From: Piromyces finnis
Taxonomy: Eukaryota; Neocallimastigomycota; Neocallimastigomycetes; Neocallimastigales; Neocallimastigaceae
Length of the DNA stretch: 64,000 bases
Direction: 5' to 3'
Assembly (NCBI GenBank): GCA_002104945.1
Contig: MCFH01000017.1
Span: 186,001-250,000, forward strand
Position numbers and translations under genes: made by a program. Below the pieces are notes generated by a model. It worked only from the letters and a program-made list of their open reading frames with translations. It did no database searches and had not been told where the DNA came from. Below, piece after piece: positions 36,291 to 50,433 of this stretch (positions within the stretch are counted from its first letter, which is position 1; every line of letters starts with the position of its first letter).

Positions 36291-37256
36291 AACACTTTGA
36301 TAGACATTCTCTTTTTCTTTCTTTCTTTTTTTTATTAATTTGAGTTCTTTTGAAATATATGCATATATTAAAACTTTTATTTATTTTTATTCTACAGATA
36401 TTAAAATTTAATTAATAAAATAAAGATTTTTTTAAAATTATATCATAAATAGTATCAAGAGAAGCGTATTGATTGATGCTATGGTTCAATTTCACATTTA
36501 TTTTTAAATATATTCGTTAACCAAACTTTTAATTTCTTTTGATTATTTTTTTCTTTTGGACAATGGTTCGTAGTGAAATGAAGGTATAATCTTTTATAAA
36601 TAATAATTCATTTACTATCTAATAATACAATTATTAATAATAGTAATAAATGAAAAGTAAAAGTGGTATAATATATAAAAGTGCTTTTTGAAGATAGAGG
36701 CAATTTAAATTAATTAAAAACAAAAATTATTCACAATTAGAAAAAATAAAAAAATTCAAACAATAAAAATTAAATATTTTATAGATAAAATTCTTTTACA
36801 GTATATTTAAATATTTAAAAACAATATTTAAATACACTATAAAAGAAATAGAGAATCCATTTCTAGTATATATACTTTTTTATTTCAATTTTTTTATCTA
36901 AAGGTTTAAATAGTAAATAGTATATATTTACTATTTCATCATAATTCATTATATATTATTAATATATTAATAATATTATTTTAATTTTTTTTTTTTATAA
37001 TTTATTTTTAATTATATATACTTTTTTTCATTAGGAACATTAAATTAGGTAAATACAGTTAAAATACACACACACACATATATATATATATATTTTATAA
37101 AACTTAATATTTTATATATTGTGTATTGATGTTAAGATTTAGTAACTATTAATTCTAATTTTTTTTTTTTTTTTTTTGATTATTAATAAATATCTATTAA
37201 TATTTTTATTACTATTAATTTAATAATTATTTTTGTTTTAATGTAGTGTGTATTAT
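36291..37256. other. intergenic, 3' flank of the CBM18 gene
   Basis: AT-rich spacer with a (CA)n(TA)n run at about 37068-37093. No coding-like block on either strand. Confidence 0.6.
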
Positions 37257-39436
37257 TTAGTTAACAATAATTGTACCGATTTTATAACCAGAATTATTAA
37301 CATATGGATTGGAATTACCAAACATAATGGTATTATTAGAACGTTCATCATGCATATTAATATAAACATGGTAAGGTATATTTTTTGTAAATTTATAATT
37401 TTTTAATTTGATACTTAGTTCGTGTAGATGATCACCTGGTGACCAAGTTCTATTATCATTGTCAAAATCAATTCTAAAGTAATTTTTTGATGATCTCAAG
37501 AACATGACGATTTTAAATTTATAATAAGCTGGTGCATAGCCAACATTTTGAATGTAAACCTTTAAAGTATTATTGATAAATGTACTTTCTCTTAATACAT
37601 ATCTGTATCCTAAATGATTACTAATGTATTCCAAACCATTAACGTTCCAATTAGGATCATAAATATGATTTCCATCTGTTTGTTTCCATAAATCATGTAA
37701 AGATGTATCATATTTCCTATTAAGGTATGTTAAATGTATTTTTCTGGCATGATCTTCGGAAACATAGAAATTAGGATAATAATCCGGATTTTCTAATAAT
37801 TTTGGAATTTGGCTTTTTTGGAGATTTTTATTAGGATCTTTTCCATCAAGGTATATACCTTCCCCACCATTTGGAACATTTAAGCATAGTTTATTTTGAA
37901 ATTCTTCTTCATCCAATCTTCGAGCTTGAACCAAACCATTATTTGTAGTAATTGGTACATTACTTTTTCCATAAGTTCCATAGTCTTTTTCATCGTAAAA
38001 TAAACCATCGTTAAAGAGACCCAATCTTTCAATGGATTTATAATTTCTTTCCTTCATAGTTTGTAACATCTCATTAATACGACGGTGATCATAAGGTTTT
38101 CTAACACTCAGATATATGGATGAATCAAAATAAGTATCAATATAATTAATAATTTTGGCAAGACTCTCACTATCTGTATAGGCTGAACTATGCATTTCAC
38201 CCCAAGTTCCTATAAAAGCTCCCTGATGAATAAAAATCAGATCTTTATATTTATTAACAATTGGAGCTATTTGTTTAATATGATTTAATATAATTGATAT
38301 ATCTTTTGGTTCTATTTCCGTGGTACTATATTTCTTACAGGATTTATTGTCTATGAGATGATTTGAATTAAATTTATTTATACAATATTTCTCGATTATT
38401 ATTGAACCAGTACATTCCTTATCTTCTTCAAAATTGTTACAAATTTCAAAACTTTTTTTAGTGATTTCTTTTGCAACTTTTAATTTACCCTCTGATAAAT
38501 CATTCTCATTTGCATTCCTGTTAAGTATTCCACTGTCTAGGTTGGTGTCACGTTTTTTGATATTGTCGTTTATCTCAAAACCACAAAAAATAGTATTATT
38601 TAAATAGTCGTTCATATCTTTTTCAGATAAATCTATTTGATCATTATCATCCAGGTAGTGTTCATTCAAGTATTTTTCTTTCTTATTCAACATTTCTTTT
38701 TCTTCATCGGTGAATTCATCTTTTTCAAATATTTCGTAATTCTCATTAATTCTAATTAATCTTAGTTTACGGTGGTCATCGTAAAATTTGATTGTTGTTA
38801 ATTTTGTTTTATTCTTATTACTGTCATTTATTTCGTAGCTCCATTCTCGGTTGTTGTTATCGTTTAAAATATCTTTTCGATATTTGCTTTTCATATAGTC
38901 AAAGTCTTTCAAGTCAACAAACATTTGACCATTATCGAGTTGTTCGAACTCAATTATTTTATCGGTATTTAGGATTTCTTTTGTTTTTTGTAGTATTTGA
39001 TGAATCTTCAAATATTATTTGATAGTTATCATCTGCCATGCAATAGTTACTTCCATCATAATAGAATCTTAATATAAGTTGAGTGGTGGGATCGATAGTA
39101 TCTTTTCTTTCTTGATATTCATTTAATAGATTGTCAAGTGCAGCAAGTCCTTCCTTACTAATATTTCTGTCATTATATTCGGCTAATCGAATTCCTAAAT
39201 ATTGTAATCCTCTATCATAACCTTTAATCCTTCCAAATTTTTCAATAAAATTACAATCAATTTCTGGATTATCTGTCAAATCAACTGTATAGGTACCTTG
39301 ATACCATCCAATAAAAGGATTATATAATTTTTTGTTTGATTCAATCATATCTTCGGGGGTATAATTAAAAATTTTAGAGGAAGAAGAGGACGTTTGGGTT
39401 GGAGTAGCACTATTAGTTTTACTTGAAGTCACAGTA

Positions 39437-39469
<33 letters not shown>

Positions 39470-40227
39470 GTAAACTTTGTAGTAGTAGATGTTGTGATAT
39501 TATTATCACAAATACCAAATTCACTTTGACAACCTTGTCCACAATAACTTGATGTTTTTCCACAATAATTATATTTACTACAACATTCATTAGATTTTGA
39601 GCATGAACCATAGCTTGGACCGCATCTTCCAACAACTGTAGAGGTTGCCTTTGACTTTTTAGTAGCAGTAGAGGTAGTAGTGGTGGAGGTTGATGACTCA
39701 TTATTATTTTCAGAAATAATATTAAATTTCCAATGTTGATCATTGCTACTAATATTACAAGTTTTCATTATTGTATCTATTTGATCTGTTTTAGTAATAG
39801 ATTTATCATATATCAATGAAAGATAATCATTACTAATTCCTAAACATTTTTTATCATCCAAAATACTCCATATAGCTTCTCCTCCGTAAGAATTCTTAAT
39901 ATCTCCCATTTTTGTAAAATATTTTGAACAATCATTAGTTGTCATATAAGGATTCCCCGAAAATAAGCAGATATCTGTGTCGTATTGACTAATGTAGGAT
40001 CCATTTCCACTTTTTGGAACAATCCATTGTTGTTTTAAATTTTTTGAAGAACAATCAGATAGCTTAACTATGGAATCCTTACTGTGATAAGTAAGACATA
40101 AATTACTATAAATGTTTATAATATTTACTACCATACTATTATTACTATCATAATACTTTAAGGCATACGCATTTTTAAATAAATTTATTAATATTAAAAT
40201 ATTTAAAATATAACTTTTTTTTAACAT
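37257..40227 (-). CDS. secreted CBM18 + ricin-like + DUF4874/DUF4832 protein, split by a one-base frameshift
   Basis: Two overlapping minus-strand frames (40227-38959 and 39011-37257) form one 989-residue protein if a single base is removed from the A6 run at 38984-38989. Residues 1-22 are a signal peptide (hydrophobic, ending NAYA). Residues 25-170 look like a ricin-type beta-trefoil (LKQQW, DQHW). Residues 201-240 are a hevein-type CBM18 with eight cysteines (C202, 209, 215, 216, 222, 229, 233, 240), followed by a Ser/Thr linker. DUF4874 starts at about 296 (NPFIGWYQG, LILRFYYDG), continues after an acidic insert (IILNHIKQIAPIVNKYKDL, GTWGEMH), and DUF4832 follows (PNGGEGIYLDG, YAPAYYKFKI). 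These domains together suggest an extracellular, sugar-binding, glycosidase-like protein. The frameshift may be a real lesion or a homopolymer error. The ATG at 40225-40227 starts the signal peptide. Confidence 0.82.
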
Positions 40228-42511
40228 TTTTTTTTTTTTTTATTTAATTGATTGATTTTTTTTTTAGTTTTTAAAAATTTTTATTTTTCGTTCATTTCAT
40301 TTATATATAAAAAAAAAATAAAGAAATTCGATCAATTTTTTTTTAATTTCTTTTTTAATATAAGAAACTTTTTTTTTTTTTTAAACTTTTATAAAGTTTT
40401 TTTTTTTCAATTTTTTTTTATTTTTTTTATTTTTTTTTTCTCTTTCCTTTTCTTGCTTTTTCTCCTACTTTCTTCTCTTTCCTTTTCTTGCTTTTTATGC
40501 AATAAAAATGAATTTTAATCCTTTTTTTTATAGAAAGAATTTTTTAAAATTCATTTTTTATTTTTTATTGCATAAAAAGGTCCTTTTTTCTTAAGAAAAA
40601 ATTTTTTTTCAATATTTTATAAATTAATGAAAATTAAAATTTTTTAAAAATTCTAAAATAACCGTAACAACTTGTAACAATAATCTTAATACTTCATATT
40701 CAATAATAAATTGAATTTTAAATGCTTTTAAAGGTGAAATAAACACAATAAAGGTAGTAAAGGTAATGATACTATCAAAATTAGGATGTCTAAATAGTAG
40801 CCTTCATTTTCCTACTTCTTTTTTCCATTTAAAACTGTACTACTTTTCTATTTTTAAAAAAAAGAAGAAAACATTTTTTTATTAAAATTTATTATTTATA
40901 TATTATTAATATATTGGTTTTAATAAATACTATTTATTATCATTATAAATATTATATATTAAAAAATGAATATAATTTTAATTAAAAATTTAATTTAATT
41001 TAATTCATCTTTTTATGGTTTTGTGTAACTTACATTCTTCAATTAAAAATTAAAAATGATAAAAAAATGACTAAAAAAAGTTTTGATTTTAATAATAATT
41101 AAAGTTTATTATGGTAAATTTATTAATAAATAAAGTTTTAATTAGATCAGAAATGGAAAAAGTGGACTTTATAACATTTCATGGGACAAGTATGAATGGG
41201 ATTGACAAGTTATGACTAAACTAATCTGATCTATACAGAAAGGAAAAAAAAAAATAAATATTTATTTTTTTCTTTAGTAATGAAAAAAATATTTATTTAA
41301 AATGAATAAAGAGAGAAAGAGCTATGGTTGAGTTTTACTCTTAAACTTTAGTATTTTGGTAATAGAAAACATTCCATAAAACTTTTTTTTTTTTTTTTAA
41401 TTTGTAACATCAATGATCATTATTACTTTAAAAATCTTTATGGTTTTTAATTTGGATTTATTAAATGTACTTCATTATTTTATTCATAATTCAAAGATTA
41501 TCCATTTTGACTCAAAGGTCAATATACTACTTTTTTTTTTTTTTTTTTTTTTAAAAAAAGTTATTAAGATAATATAGGTAATAAATTTAAGGAAAAATAT
41601 TATTTATCTCAAAGGTTAAAGAGAGGAATTAAAATGATTTATATTATTATTACATATCTTAAAAAATTACATGTATAAAATTTTGAAAATTTTATATTAA
41701 ACAAGTCTTTTAATGATAATTTTTTTTTTTTTTTTTACTTTCAATAGAATATAATAAAATAAATTACAAAATAGAATAATGAATCATTATGAAAAAGTAC
41801 ATGAATAACTACTGTCTTTTTTTTTTTTAAAAAAATATTTTCGATATTTTATTTTACCTATAAAAACTAATTAATTAACGAAAAGATGATTATTAAATTT
41901 TTATGATTTCATGGTTTAAAAGAAATCATGAAAGGAATATCAACAATGTTTTAATAAATTTTATTGACCGATAATAAATGAAGAAATCCAATATAAAAAG
42001 AATTTTAAACTAGTTTCAATTTTATTATTAACTTTTTTCAATGTTTAACTATACAATAATCTCTTTCATTTAAAAAAGTGTTCTTTTTTTTTTTAGAGTA
42101 CATAAAACCACACACTTTTTTTTTTTAAATTAAAATATCGAATTAAAATTTATTTTATTTTATTTATTATTATTTTTTTTTTTTAAATATATTTTATTTA
42201 TAGGCTTTTTAATTATTATTATTATTATTATTATTATTAGTACTATTCATTTATTTATTAATTATTACTATTTGTATTATTATTTTTTTTCATTTCTTAA
42301 ATATCTTTCATTTCTTTTTTTTTTATTTTTTTTTATTTTTATATATATATATATATATTTTTTTTTACTTTTTTTTTTTTTATGGATTTTTTTTTTTAAT
42401 TTATATTTAATTATATTACTACAAAAGATGAATAAATATATAAAGAAAAGGAATAAGAAAAACAATAAAAATAAATAAAAAAAAAAATTTTTTTTTTCTT
42501 TTATAAATAAT
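40228..42511. other. intergenic, upstream of the CBM18 gene
   Basis: 2.3 kb of AT-rich spacer between the CBM18 gene start and the TSC2 3' end, with many T runs. Short frames such as 42272-42478 are built from T/A runs and lack coding character. It contains one imperfect inverted repeat, listed separately. Confidence 0.6.
40491..40579. repeat. imperfect inverted repeat, potential hairpin
   Basis: The arm CTTTTTATGCAATAAAAATG (extending to about 40518) recurs as its reverse complement at about 40544-40579, where a few extra T/A residues interrupt the second arm. It lies about 270 bp upstream of the CBM18 gene start. Could be a hairpin, a small mobile-element relic or chance in AT-rich DNA. 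Confidence 0.5.
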
Positions 42512-44904
42512 TTAAGTGTATTTTGAAAAATCGAATAGAGCTTCTAAATTTGTATCTTTTGAAGGGTAATTGTTATTACTATTTAAAATCTTCGAATTTA
42601 TACGTTCGGGTGATTTAGCTCTATTATATATAGAACTTGAATTATTATGATAGTTTCCTCCATTGCCATTATTTAATGAATTAACACTATCATTTGAGGA
42701 TGAAGAGATAATGGAATTTGTTGAAATGTTATGTTGAGGATTACCCCGTTTATGACTTAAAGCAGGTGAACTATTGGAACTATTGGGTGTAAGGGCTGAA
42801 TTTATATGATGTGAAATATTTAAGGGAGTTTTAGCACCACTCTTCGTATGTAAATGCTTATATTGTGTATGAAGAGAACTTTGACTATTATTTGAACTTG
42901 CTAATGTTGGATTTGCTAAAAATTTTATCATTATATATAGTAAAAATAGTAAAAAGGAGAATAAATTTAGGTTTTATTAGTACCAATCAATACAACAATT
43001 TATTATTTTATTATTATATTAAATTAGGTTGTATCATAATATAATTATAATTATATGATTGATATGGTATTAAATTATACCATATCATATTTATATCATA
43101 TTATCATTATGATATTGATAGAGTCAAAGTATATATAAATGGTATAAAAAAAAAAAAAAAAACTATTTACCTGGATTGCTCATTTTATTAACACGAGCTT
43201 TAACACGTTTAATTTGACGAAGACGCTCACCCCAGTTAGAAATATATTCAGTAGAACCATTAAGATTTTGACGGAAGGTTTGAGCATAAATATTAAAATG
43301 TGTGGCTAATTGTCGAACAAAGATAGGTAGAACACTTAAAGAAACAATTTTTGGTATAGCAAGTGGTCCAATTTCTGGCATATCTTCACGACGTTGCATT
43401 GATACAATGAAATAAGGTTCATTTTCTTCCGAGACTGTTGTTGAATTTAATGGATTATGGGTATTTAATTTGGTGGATGAGGAAATACCATCATTTAAAT
43501 TTGAATTACTACGATAGAGTATATTTTGATGATGAGACATGGAAAGATAGTCATTATCCACCGGGGTAATAATAATATTAATGAAATTAAATTGACCTGG
43601 AATCGTTCTAAATTCATAATTTTTACCCGATTCATTATACACAATTAAAATGTAATCATTACCAATATGTCTTTTCTTTGCCATACATTTAGGATCATGC
43701 TCTACTGTTGGCATTAATGTGGCAACATGGAATACAATCTTGGTAATTTCATCTTCTGCCATCACTGCAAATTCTCCATCGACTCCTCTTCTGGTATCAA
43801 GACCACCGGTATATTCTCCTTGAAGACTGGAAAGTTTAACTAATTTACCAATATTTTGAAGAAAGACTTGATAGTGGTATGAACCGGATTGATTTGAAAG
43901 AATACTTTGCTCATCAAATTGTCCTCTTCCTACATACACAATACCAATCTTGTGAAGATCTACAACTGGGGTACGATCTAAAACGGAAAGTCCACGGGTG
44001 GTGGCATCATCATCTGGTAAGAGGTAGACACTGTCTGATTCTCCTTTTTTATTTCCTCCTAGAGAATGTAATTGAAGGTATACAAAACTTGGAAGAAGCT
44101 TGGTTGGATCATCTTTACTTAAACTCGAATTAATTGATGATGTTGATACCCATGTTTTGGCAATTTCTTGCATTGTTATTTTAGACAAGGTATTGTTTTC
44201 ACCTTCCTTTGAATCATTCTTTGTTAATTTATTCTTTGGATAGGAAATAGATGCTGAACGAGATCTACGAATAACACCTTCCCCTTCTGTTCCTTCTGTG
44301 GTATTTGTATTTCCATTTACTGTTGGTCCGGAATGAACTCTTAAATGATTATTATTGGCTTGCTCATATTTTAATAAATATAACGGAGAATGAATATTGG
44401 CACCTGAAGAAAAGGAACGTTTATGCTTTAAATCATGGTCTAAATTTGGTTTTAATAAATCGAAATTATTGACTGCAATACTATTTGATCTCTTTGTTAT
44501 ACCAATTTCTTTTGTCGTTGTTGTGATATCACCACTACTATTACTTTTTGCATTTTCATTATTGGAATTAGTATTACTTTTATCTTTATCCTCTGGAATT
44601 TCTTCATTCTTTTCAAATAATTCAAATTTCGTTTGTTGAGTTTCTTTCTCATTATTATCACGTTCATTCTCACTTTCTTCTGAGCTGCTTATAAGCGCAT
44701 CCGATTTATTTTTATCAGAGATATGCATCATTAAAAGTGCTGTTAAATCAATATTACTTTGGGAATCATTTCTTAATTTGTTTTCCATTCTTAATACAAA
44801 TGAAGTTGTACCTGTTGGTCTTCGAATAATAATTTCACCCCATCCTTTATTCTTTAATGTTTTGATACTAATAATAACAGAACCTAATTATATTTTATAT
44901 TAAA

Positions 44905-44942
<38 letters not shown>

Positions 44943-47900
44943 GATAAATTTAATAAATGAATATATTTATAAATTATGAAATTTTCACAAATATATTATC
45001 TACATATTTATATATAGATACATAAACGTATAAATAAGTATATATAGAGTGTTTCCAAAAAAAAAAAAATTCTTTATTTTTTTTTGCTTTAAAAAGGAGA
45101 GATAGGTTTACCTTGAATCCAATGTTTTGTAACAATTTGGTTTTTATTTTCAAATAATATTTTAGTAGGTAATGGTTGTATTGGTTGACTTTGACAACTA
45201 GAATAAGAATATCTTGATAACATGTCTAAACAACATTCAACTCTTTCATTCATTTCTATATGTGAATTTTCTGTAAGAATATAATGGAGAATGAATGGAA
45301 CGTATTTTTTTCTTTCGGTTAACTTTAAATTAATAAACCATACAGAAATAACGTGATAAGCTAAATAGATAACATATTGATTGAAGGCAGAGGTGGATGG
45401 ATTCGGCTGATTATTCAATGTATTTATATTTGAGGATGAATTGTTATTAACATTTGAAAGTTGACTTTGATTTGTTATTGGTTTTTTATTAAAGGTGGAT
45501 TGAATATACTTGAGGGCAATAACAAATACCAATTTATAATCACTCTCAACAAAGTTAACGTAAAGATGTGGTAATTTTGCTAACAAAGATAAGAATTCCA
45601 ACAAGTGAACAGAAAATGTAGATGCTGTCATAATTTGTGACATTTTAACCAACGTACTTGTAAGTAGCTTTGTCATACTCTTTGGCAATTCTAATAAACA
45701 AAGCAATAAGGCATGAATACATGGACGAGTGGTGGTGGACCATTTTGTTAAACCAATCTGGAATACTAAAATTAATTCATCTTGTTGCGTTTTGGTAAAG
45801 AATTTTGAATAGGCAATGAGTACGGTTAACATATTATAGGCCTTTGAGTATAGGTCACTGATACGAACATCATTTGGTATATTATACATCATTTTTTTAC
45901 CTAAACGGTCATTCACAACCATATCAACTAAAAGTGATCTCAAATTTTGAATTTGAACAAAAGAAGATTGGAAAAGATAAATGTTGGTTAATTGAGTTAC
46001 CCAGTTGGTTAAGATATAAGAATATATTTCATAATCGGTTTCATTCTTCAAAAGGTAAATTAAAGTTTCGGCATACTCATTTATTGAAAGAAGAACATCT
46101 TCACTATTATTTCTGTAATCGTTGGTTTCATTCGAATAGATACTTCTATTATCAAAAACTGATTCTTTTTCTCCAAGGGTACTCATGACATTTTCATTGG
46201 TAGTAAGTTCATTTAACATACTTTCACCCTTACCACTAACAACACTTCCCTGGGCACTAATACTTTCTCTACGACAAATGATTCTAGAACCTGAAGTTTG
46301 TACAGAAAGAAGAGTTGACATGAATCCTGTTGTTAACTTTGTATCAGAATTGTCGTTCATAGAATTCTTATTATCCGGAGCAGTGGTGGATGTGGGTGGT
46401 TTTGAATTATCTTCTGATTCTTTCGCTTCTTTTTCTAGGTAGATACGATAGGATGAATTTGCACGTAGTCTAAAGAGACATTTTAATCCCATTAATCTAA
46501 CTTTTTTATTGATTTTTCCATTTCGAACAATTTCTAATAATTCTCCAAAAACAATAGGACAATGTTTGTATAAGAGACCACCAAAACAAGCTTCAAAAAT
46601 TTCAATTAAAGCTTCCATACTTTTGTGGGAAACTTCATTACACATGGTATCATTTCCAAAATTAAAGGATTGAGCAGATTTTGGTGACACTACGGCATGA
46701 TTACTACTATTATTATTGGTATTGTTTAAATCTTTTATATTTTCACGAGAATTTGAGTTTGAATTTATTTTGACACTAAGACCTTTACTATTACTTTTAA
46801 TGCTACCATTTCTTTTATTAGTACTGGTGTTTGTTGGGAATTTGGAATTTTGTGGTGAAATTGAATCAGATTTTTCAGAACGACCAAAAGAGTTCATTCT
46901 ACCAATGGCAACATTAGAGTTGCTTCGGCTTGTAGATGGGTTGAAATATTTATTTCCTGGAGTTTTATTACCATAGTCGGTGGTGTATCCAGTACTTATA
47001 TTTGAGCTAATAGAGGCCCCACCACCACTAATGGTAATTCCAACTTCATTAGTACCTAAATTATTATTATTCATTGAAACTTCACTACGTATAGAATTAG
47101 TATAGAGTGGGGTCATACCATTACGACTGACTTCAAACCTTTCTTCATCATTTGCTGACAAGTATCCATTTTTTGTTGAAAGATTACTGAAAGAAAGATT
47201 CTTATGAATGGTATTTGATGAAATGGTGTTAGAATGAATACTATTTGAGGATCCAAAAGAACCACCATTAAACATGGCACATTCTACAAAGGTATGGGTT
47301 AATTGAGCAAAATGACTGTCGCTACAATCACGAATAACGGCCTTTACTAAATTGATACATGCTTGAATGACATTACTATCTTTTTGAATGGATAGAGTAG
47401 AAACAATTGGTATAATAATTTGTTCAATAAGGATAGAACAGTAAGTACTTTTTAGGGAACTGTAGTTATCATTAATAACATTCAAGATCTTTTCTCGTAC
47501 TAAAGAAGAAGTTTCAGAGGTATAAAAGGCAGAAACAAATTCGTTGAAATCGGTAATCCATGTTTCTGAGGTAGGATGAATCAGTTGATTTATGGTAAAG
47601 TATTCAATTAAACTCATAGAAAGTTGTTCAGATAAATATGGACTTAAACTTTGTAAAAGATCATAGTATTGGGTAGAGGAACCTGGGAATTGTTGAATTT
47701 TATATAAACTATAGATATAGTTGATAATATCGCAATAAATGGATATTGGGGTTGGATTACCATTTGGATTATGGTATTCATCTCCCAATTTACAACCCGG
47801 GCTATTAAAAGGATCATTTTCCATTTTAGCAAAAACTTCACAATAACCCTTTAAATTATCTAAAATTTCCAATACCGTTTCGTATTCAAGGTAGGTCAAT

Positions 47901-49249
47901 GTTTTACCTTGTTCATAGATTAAATCTTTAATAGCAATTAAAATTTCTAAATCAATAGTTTCAATATGATATTGAATAGGCTGCATGATATAACGTAAAA
48001 TAGTAGATACTGAATAGGTAATAGTGGCTAAACGATTATTTCCCCAACTAGCTTTACCCAAAAAGAAAATTGAACCTTGAACTAGTGGGGTTGATTCTAC
48101 TTCACTACATAATGTCTTGCATATAATTTTGATGGTATTGTGCGCACAATGACTGCGCAATAAATTATTCATAATATTATAGGTGGTGGAAGCAAAGTTT
48201 TCATTTCTTGCATTACAACAAAGAGTATGAACATAAACCTCCAAAGTATCTGTAGGAACGTAACCATATCTGACAACAACATCCAGTATACTTAAACATT
48301 CTGAAATTATATTTTGTGGTATAGATTCGTGATTACAAAGATTACAAGTGGAAGAAATTAAATAGGAAATATATATTTCTTCAATGTAAATAAAATTAAA
48401 TTTTAGTGTGTTTCTAATTAATTTTAATAAATCATTGATATAATTCAAATATGTTTTTATCTTTTCTTCTGATTCAATATTAGCATTACGTGATATTTGT
48501 AATGCTTCAAAATTTGATAATAATATTAATATCCAACGATAATAAATTAATGCAATTTTTAATTCAAGATTAATAATATTTCTTCCATCATTGGTGAGTT
48601 TACACAATAAATGAAATTGTTGTTCAAATTCTTCTACATTTTGCTCCCTTTCAACGATTTCAAATATTGATATTTTTAATAGGCCAAGATGTTCGTAATT
48701 TCCTTCTACAAGATTAGTTAAAAATTCATAGGCACATTCTCGAGCTTCTTTTGTTTCTGATAATAATGGAACAATCAAATCATATAATGTATTTATATAT
48801 TCTACCAAACTGAATGTATAGAATGTTTTTTATTTTTTTTATAAAGTTTTTTTTCAATAACATTTTTTTTTTTTTTACCGTTTGATGTATTAAATGTATT
48901 AAATATATATATATAGAATTGGGAATAATTATATATGAATAATAAATGTTTTTAATAAAAATAGTTTAATTTTTATAAATTTTATATTTCTTTTTATCTT
49001 TAGATTTTTAAATTATAAATTATTATAATATTTTAAATTATTATTATTATTTTTTTTTTACCTGTAAGATTTAGCAATTTTTGATAATTCTTTTACATAT
49101 TCAATTCTTTCTGATAGTGGTACTGTTGATTGTAATTCAACAGCAAGTCCTTTTAAACTAACTGTACCTGTATTTGGGTCAACAGCAATGAATTGATTTT
49201 CATTTTTTATTCTAAATTTTGACTTGAAACGTTCGAATGTACTTGCCAT
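42512..49249 (-). CDS. TSC2: TSC2 (tuberin) homologue, RhebGAP, 2000 aa, four exons
   Basis: Exons 49062-49249, 45112-48809, 43171-44883 and 42512-42915 join in frame to 2000 residues (human tuberin about 1,800). The N-terminal part is a HEAT-like solenoid resembling the tuberin N-terminus, with LTNDGRNI, VVRYGYVPTDTLEVYVHTLC and MNNLLRSH. A Ser/Asn-rich middle and a second helical region follow. The C-terminal RapGAP-type domain (about 43990-43180) has LHKIGIVYVGRGQ, EQSILSNQSGSYHYQVFL, GGLDTRRG, VFHVATLMPT, KKRHIGNDYILIVYN and GQFNFINIIITP. The asparagine of HIGND (codon at 43658-43660) corresponds to the catalytic Asn thumb. With TSC1, TSC2 turns off Rheb and so TORC1; TSC1 is not in this window. 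The last exon is a Ser/Asn-rich tail of about 135 residues. The start is the only ATG in exon 1 in a clean context. Confidence 0.95.
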
Positions 49250-50368
49250 TGCTTATGTAATATTTATTTTTATTTTCTCCAAAAAGTTTAATTTTATGAA
49301 TTTTTAAATGTGAAATTATAATGATGGAAAAATAAACTTTCTATTTTTATATTTTTTACCCTTGAACGAAAGAAAATATTATTATTATTATTATTATTAT
49401 AGCTTTTGAAGTAATATATCAAAAAGTTTTTTTTATTATCTTTTTCTTTTTCTTTTCTTTTCTTTTTTTTATTTTAATATTGTTATTCTTCAATAAATTT
49501 GTTTATTCTTGTTTTTTATTCATTTTTATTTTAATTTCAGTATTTATTTATTTTTTTTTTTTACTATCTTGTGTGTACTTTTATTATTGAATGATCATTA
49601 CTTTTATAATTGTTATTTATTTATTATTCAAATATTAATATTATTAATATTTATTTATACGTTGTTGTACGTTGTTATTATTGTTGTTGTCTTCAATTTC
49701 TGAATGGGAAATCTCTCTTTTTTATTATTTATTATTTATTTTTTAAAATTTTTATTCAATGAAAGGTGTAAAGATTTTTTAAAAAAAAAAAAAAAAAAAA
49801 AAAATTTAAAAAAAATAATAAATTAAAACTGGTGATAACAAAATTAAAAATGATAATTAAATTTATTTTTTCATATATTCATGTATAATCTAATATATTG
49901 TACAATATATTAATTGATGAATTTTTAAAAAGTTTCATTTATGGTGGTGGTGGTTACATAGAACAAAAGGTAGTAGGCTCTTCTCCATGTAAAATATAAA
50001 AAGTAGAACTTTTAAGTTTTTGTAATATAAAAGATAAAAGAGAAAAAAAAGTATCAATGATAAAAACATCATTATTTGATATAGTTTTATATAAAAAAAA
50101 AGAAATAATGCAATTACTTTATTAACAGCAACTTTGGAAAAAAATACATTCAACAAAACATATCAATAGTAAATGCATATTTGTGGATATATTATTAATG
50201 CTATTCATTAACTCTCTCATTTGCAAAATGTAAAATAATATGTACTTTTTTATCAAAAAATACAAAATAGTAACTTTATATAAATTTGGAATAACTATTT
50301 TTAAAGTTTTAAAACTATTAAAAAATTGGATAAAAAATTGTACAACCTTGATTTCACAATAACAACAA

Positions 50369-50433
<65 letters not shown>

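Noticed and set aside
37257-39011. Treating the second CBM18 frame as an independent gene
   Set aside because: It has no ATG or signal peptide at its start, and its domain is the direct continuation of the upstream frame.
42272-42478. Short overlapping Phe/Leu- and Lys-rich frames in the TSC2 to CBM18 spacer
   Set aside because: Translation of T and A runs on opposite strands; not coding-like.
49935-50156. Hydrophobic 73-codon frame ending in HHHHK
   Set aside because: Composition follows T-rich DNA and a GTG repeat; no splice partners or recognisable motif.
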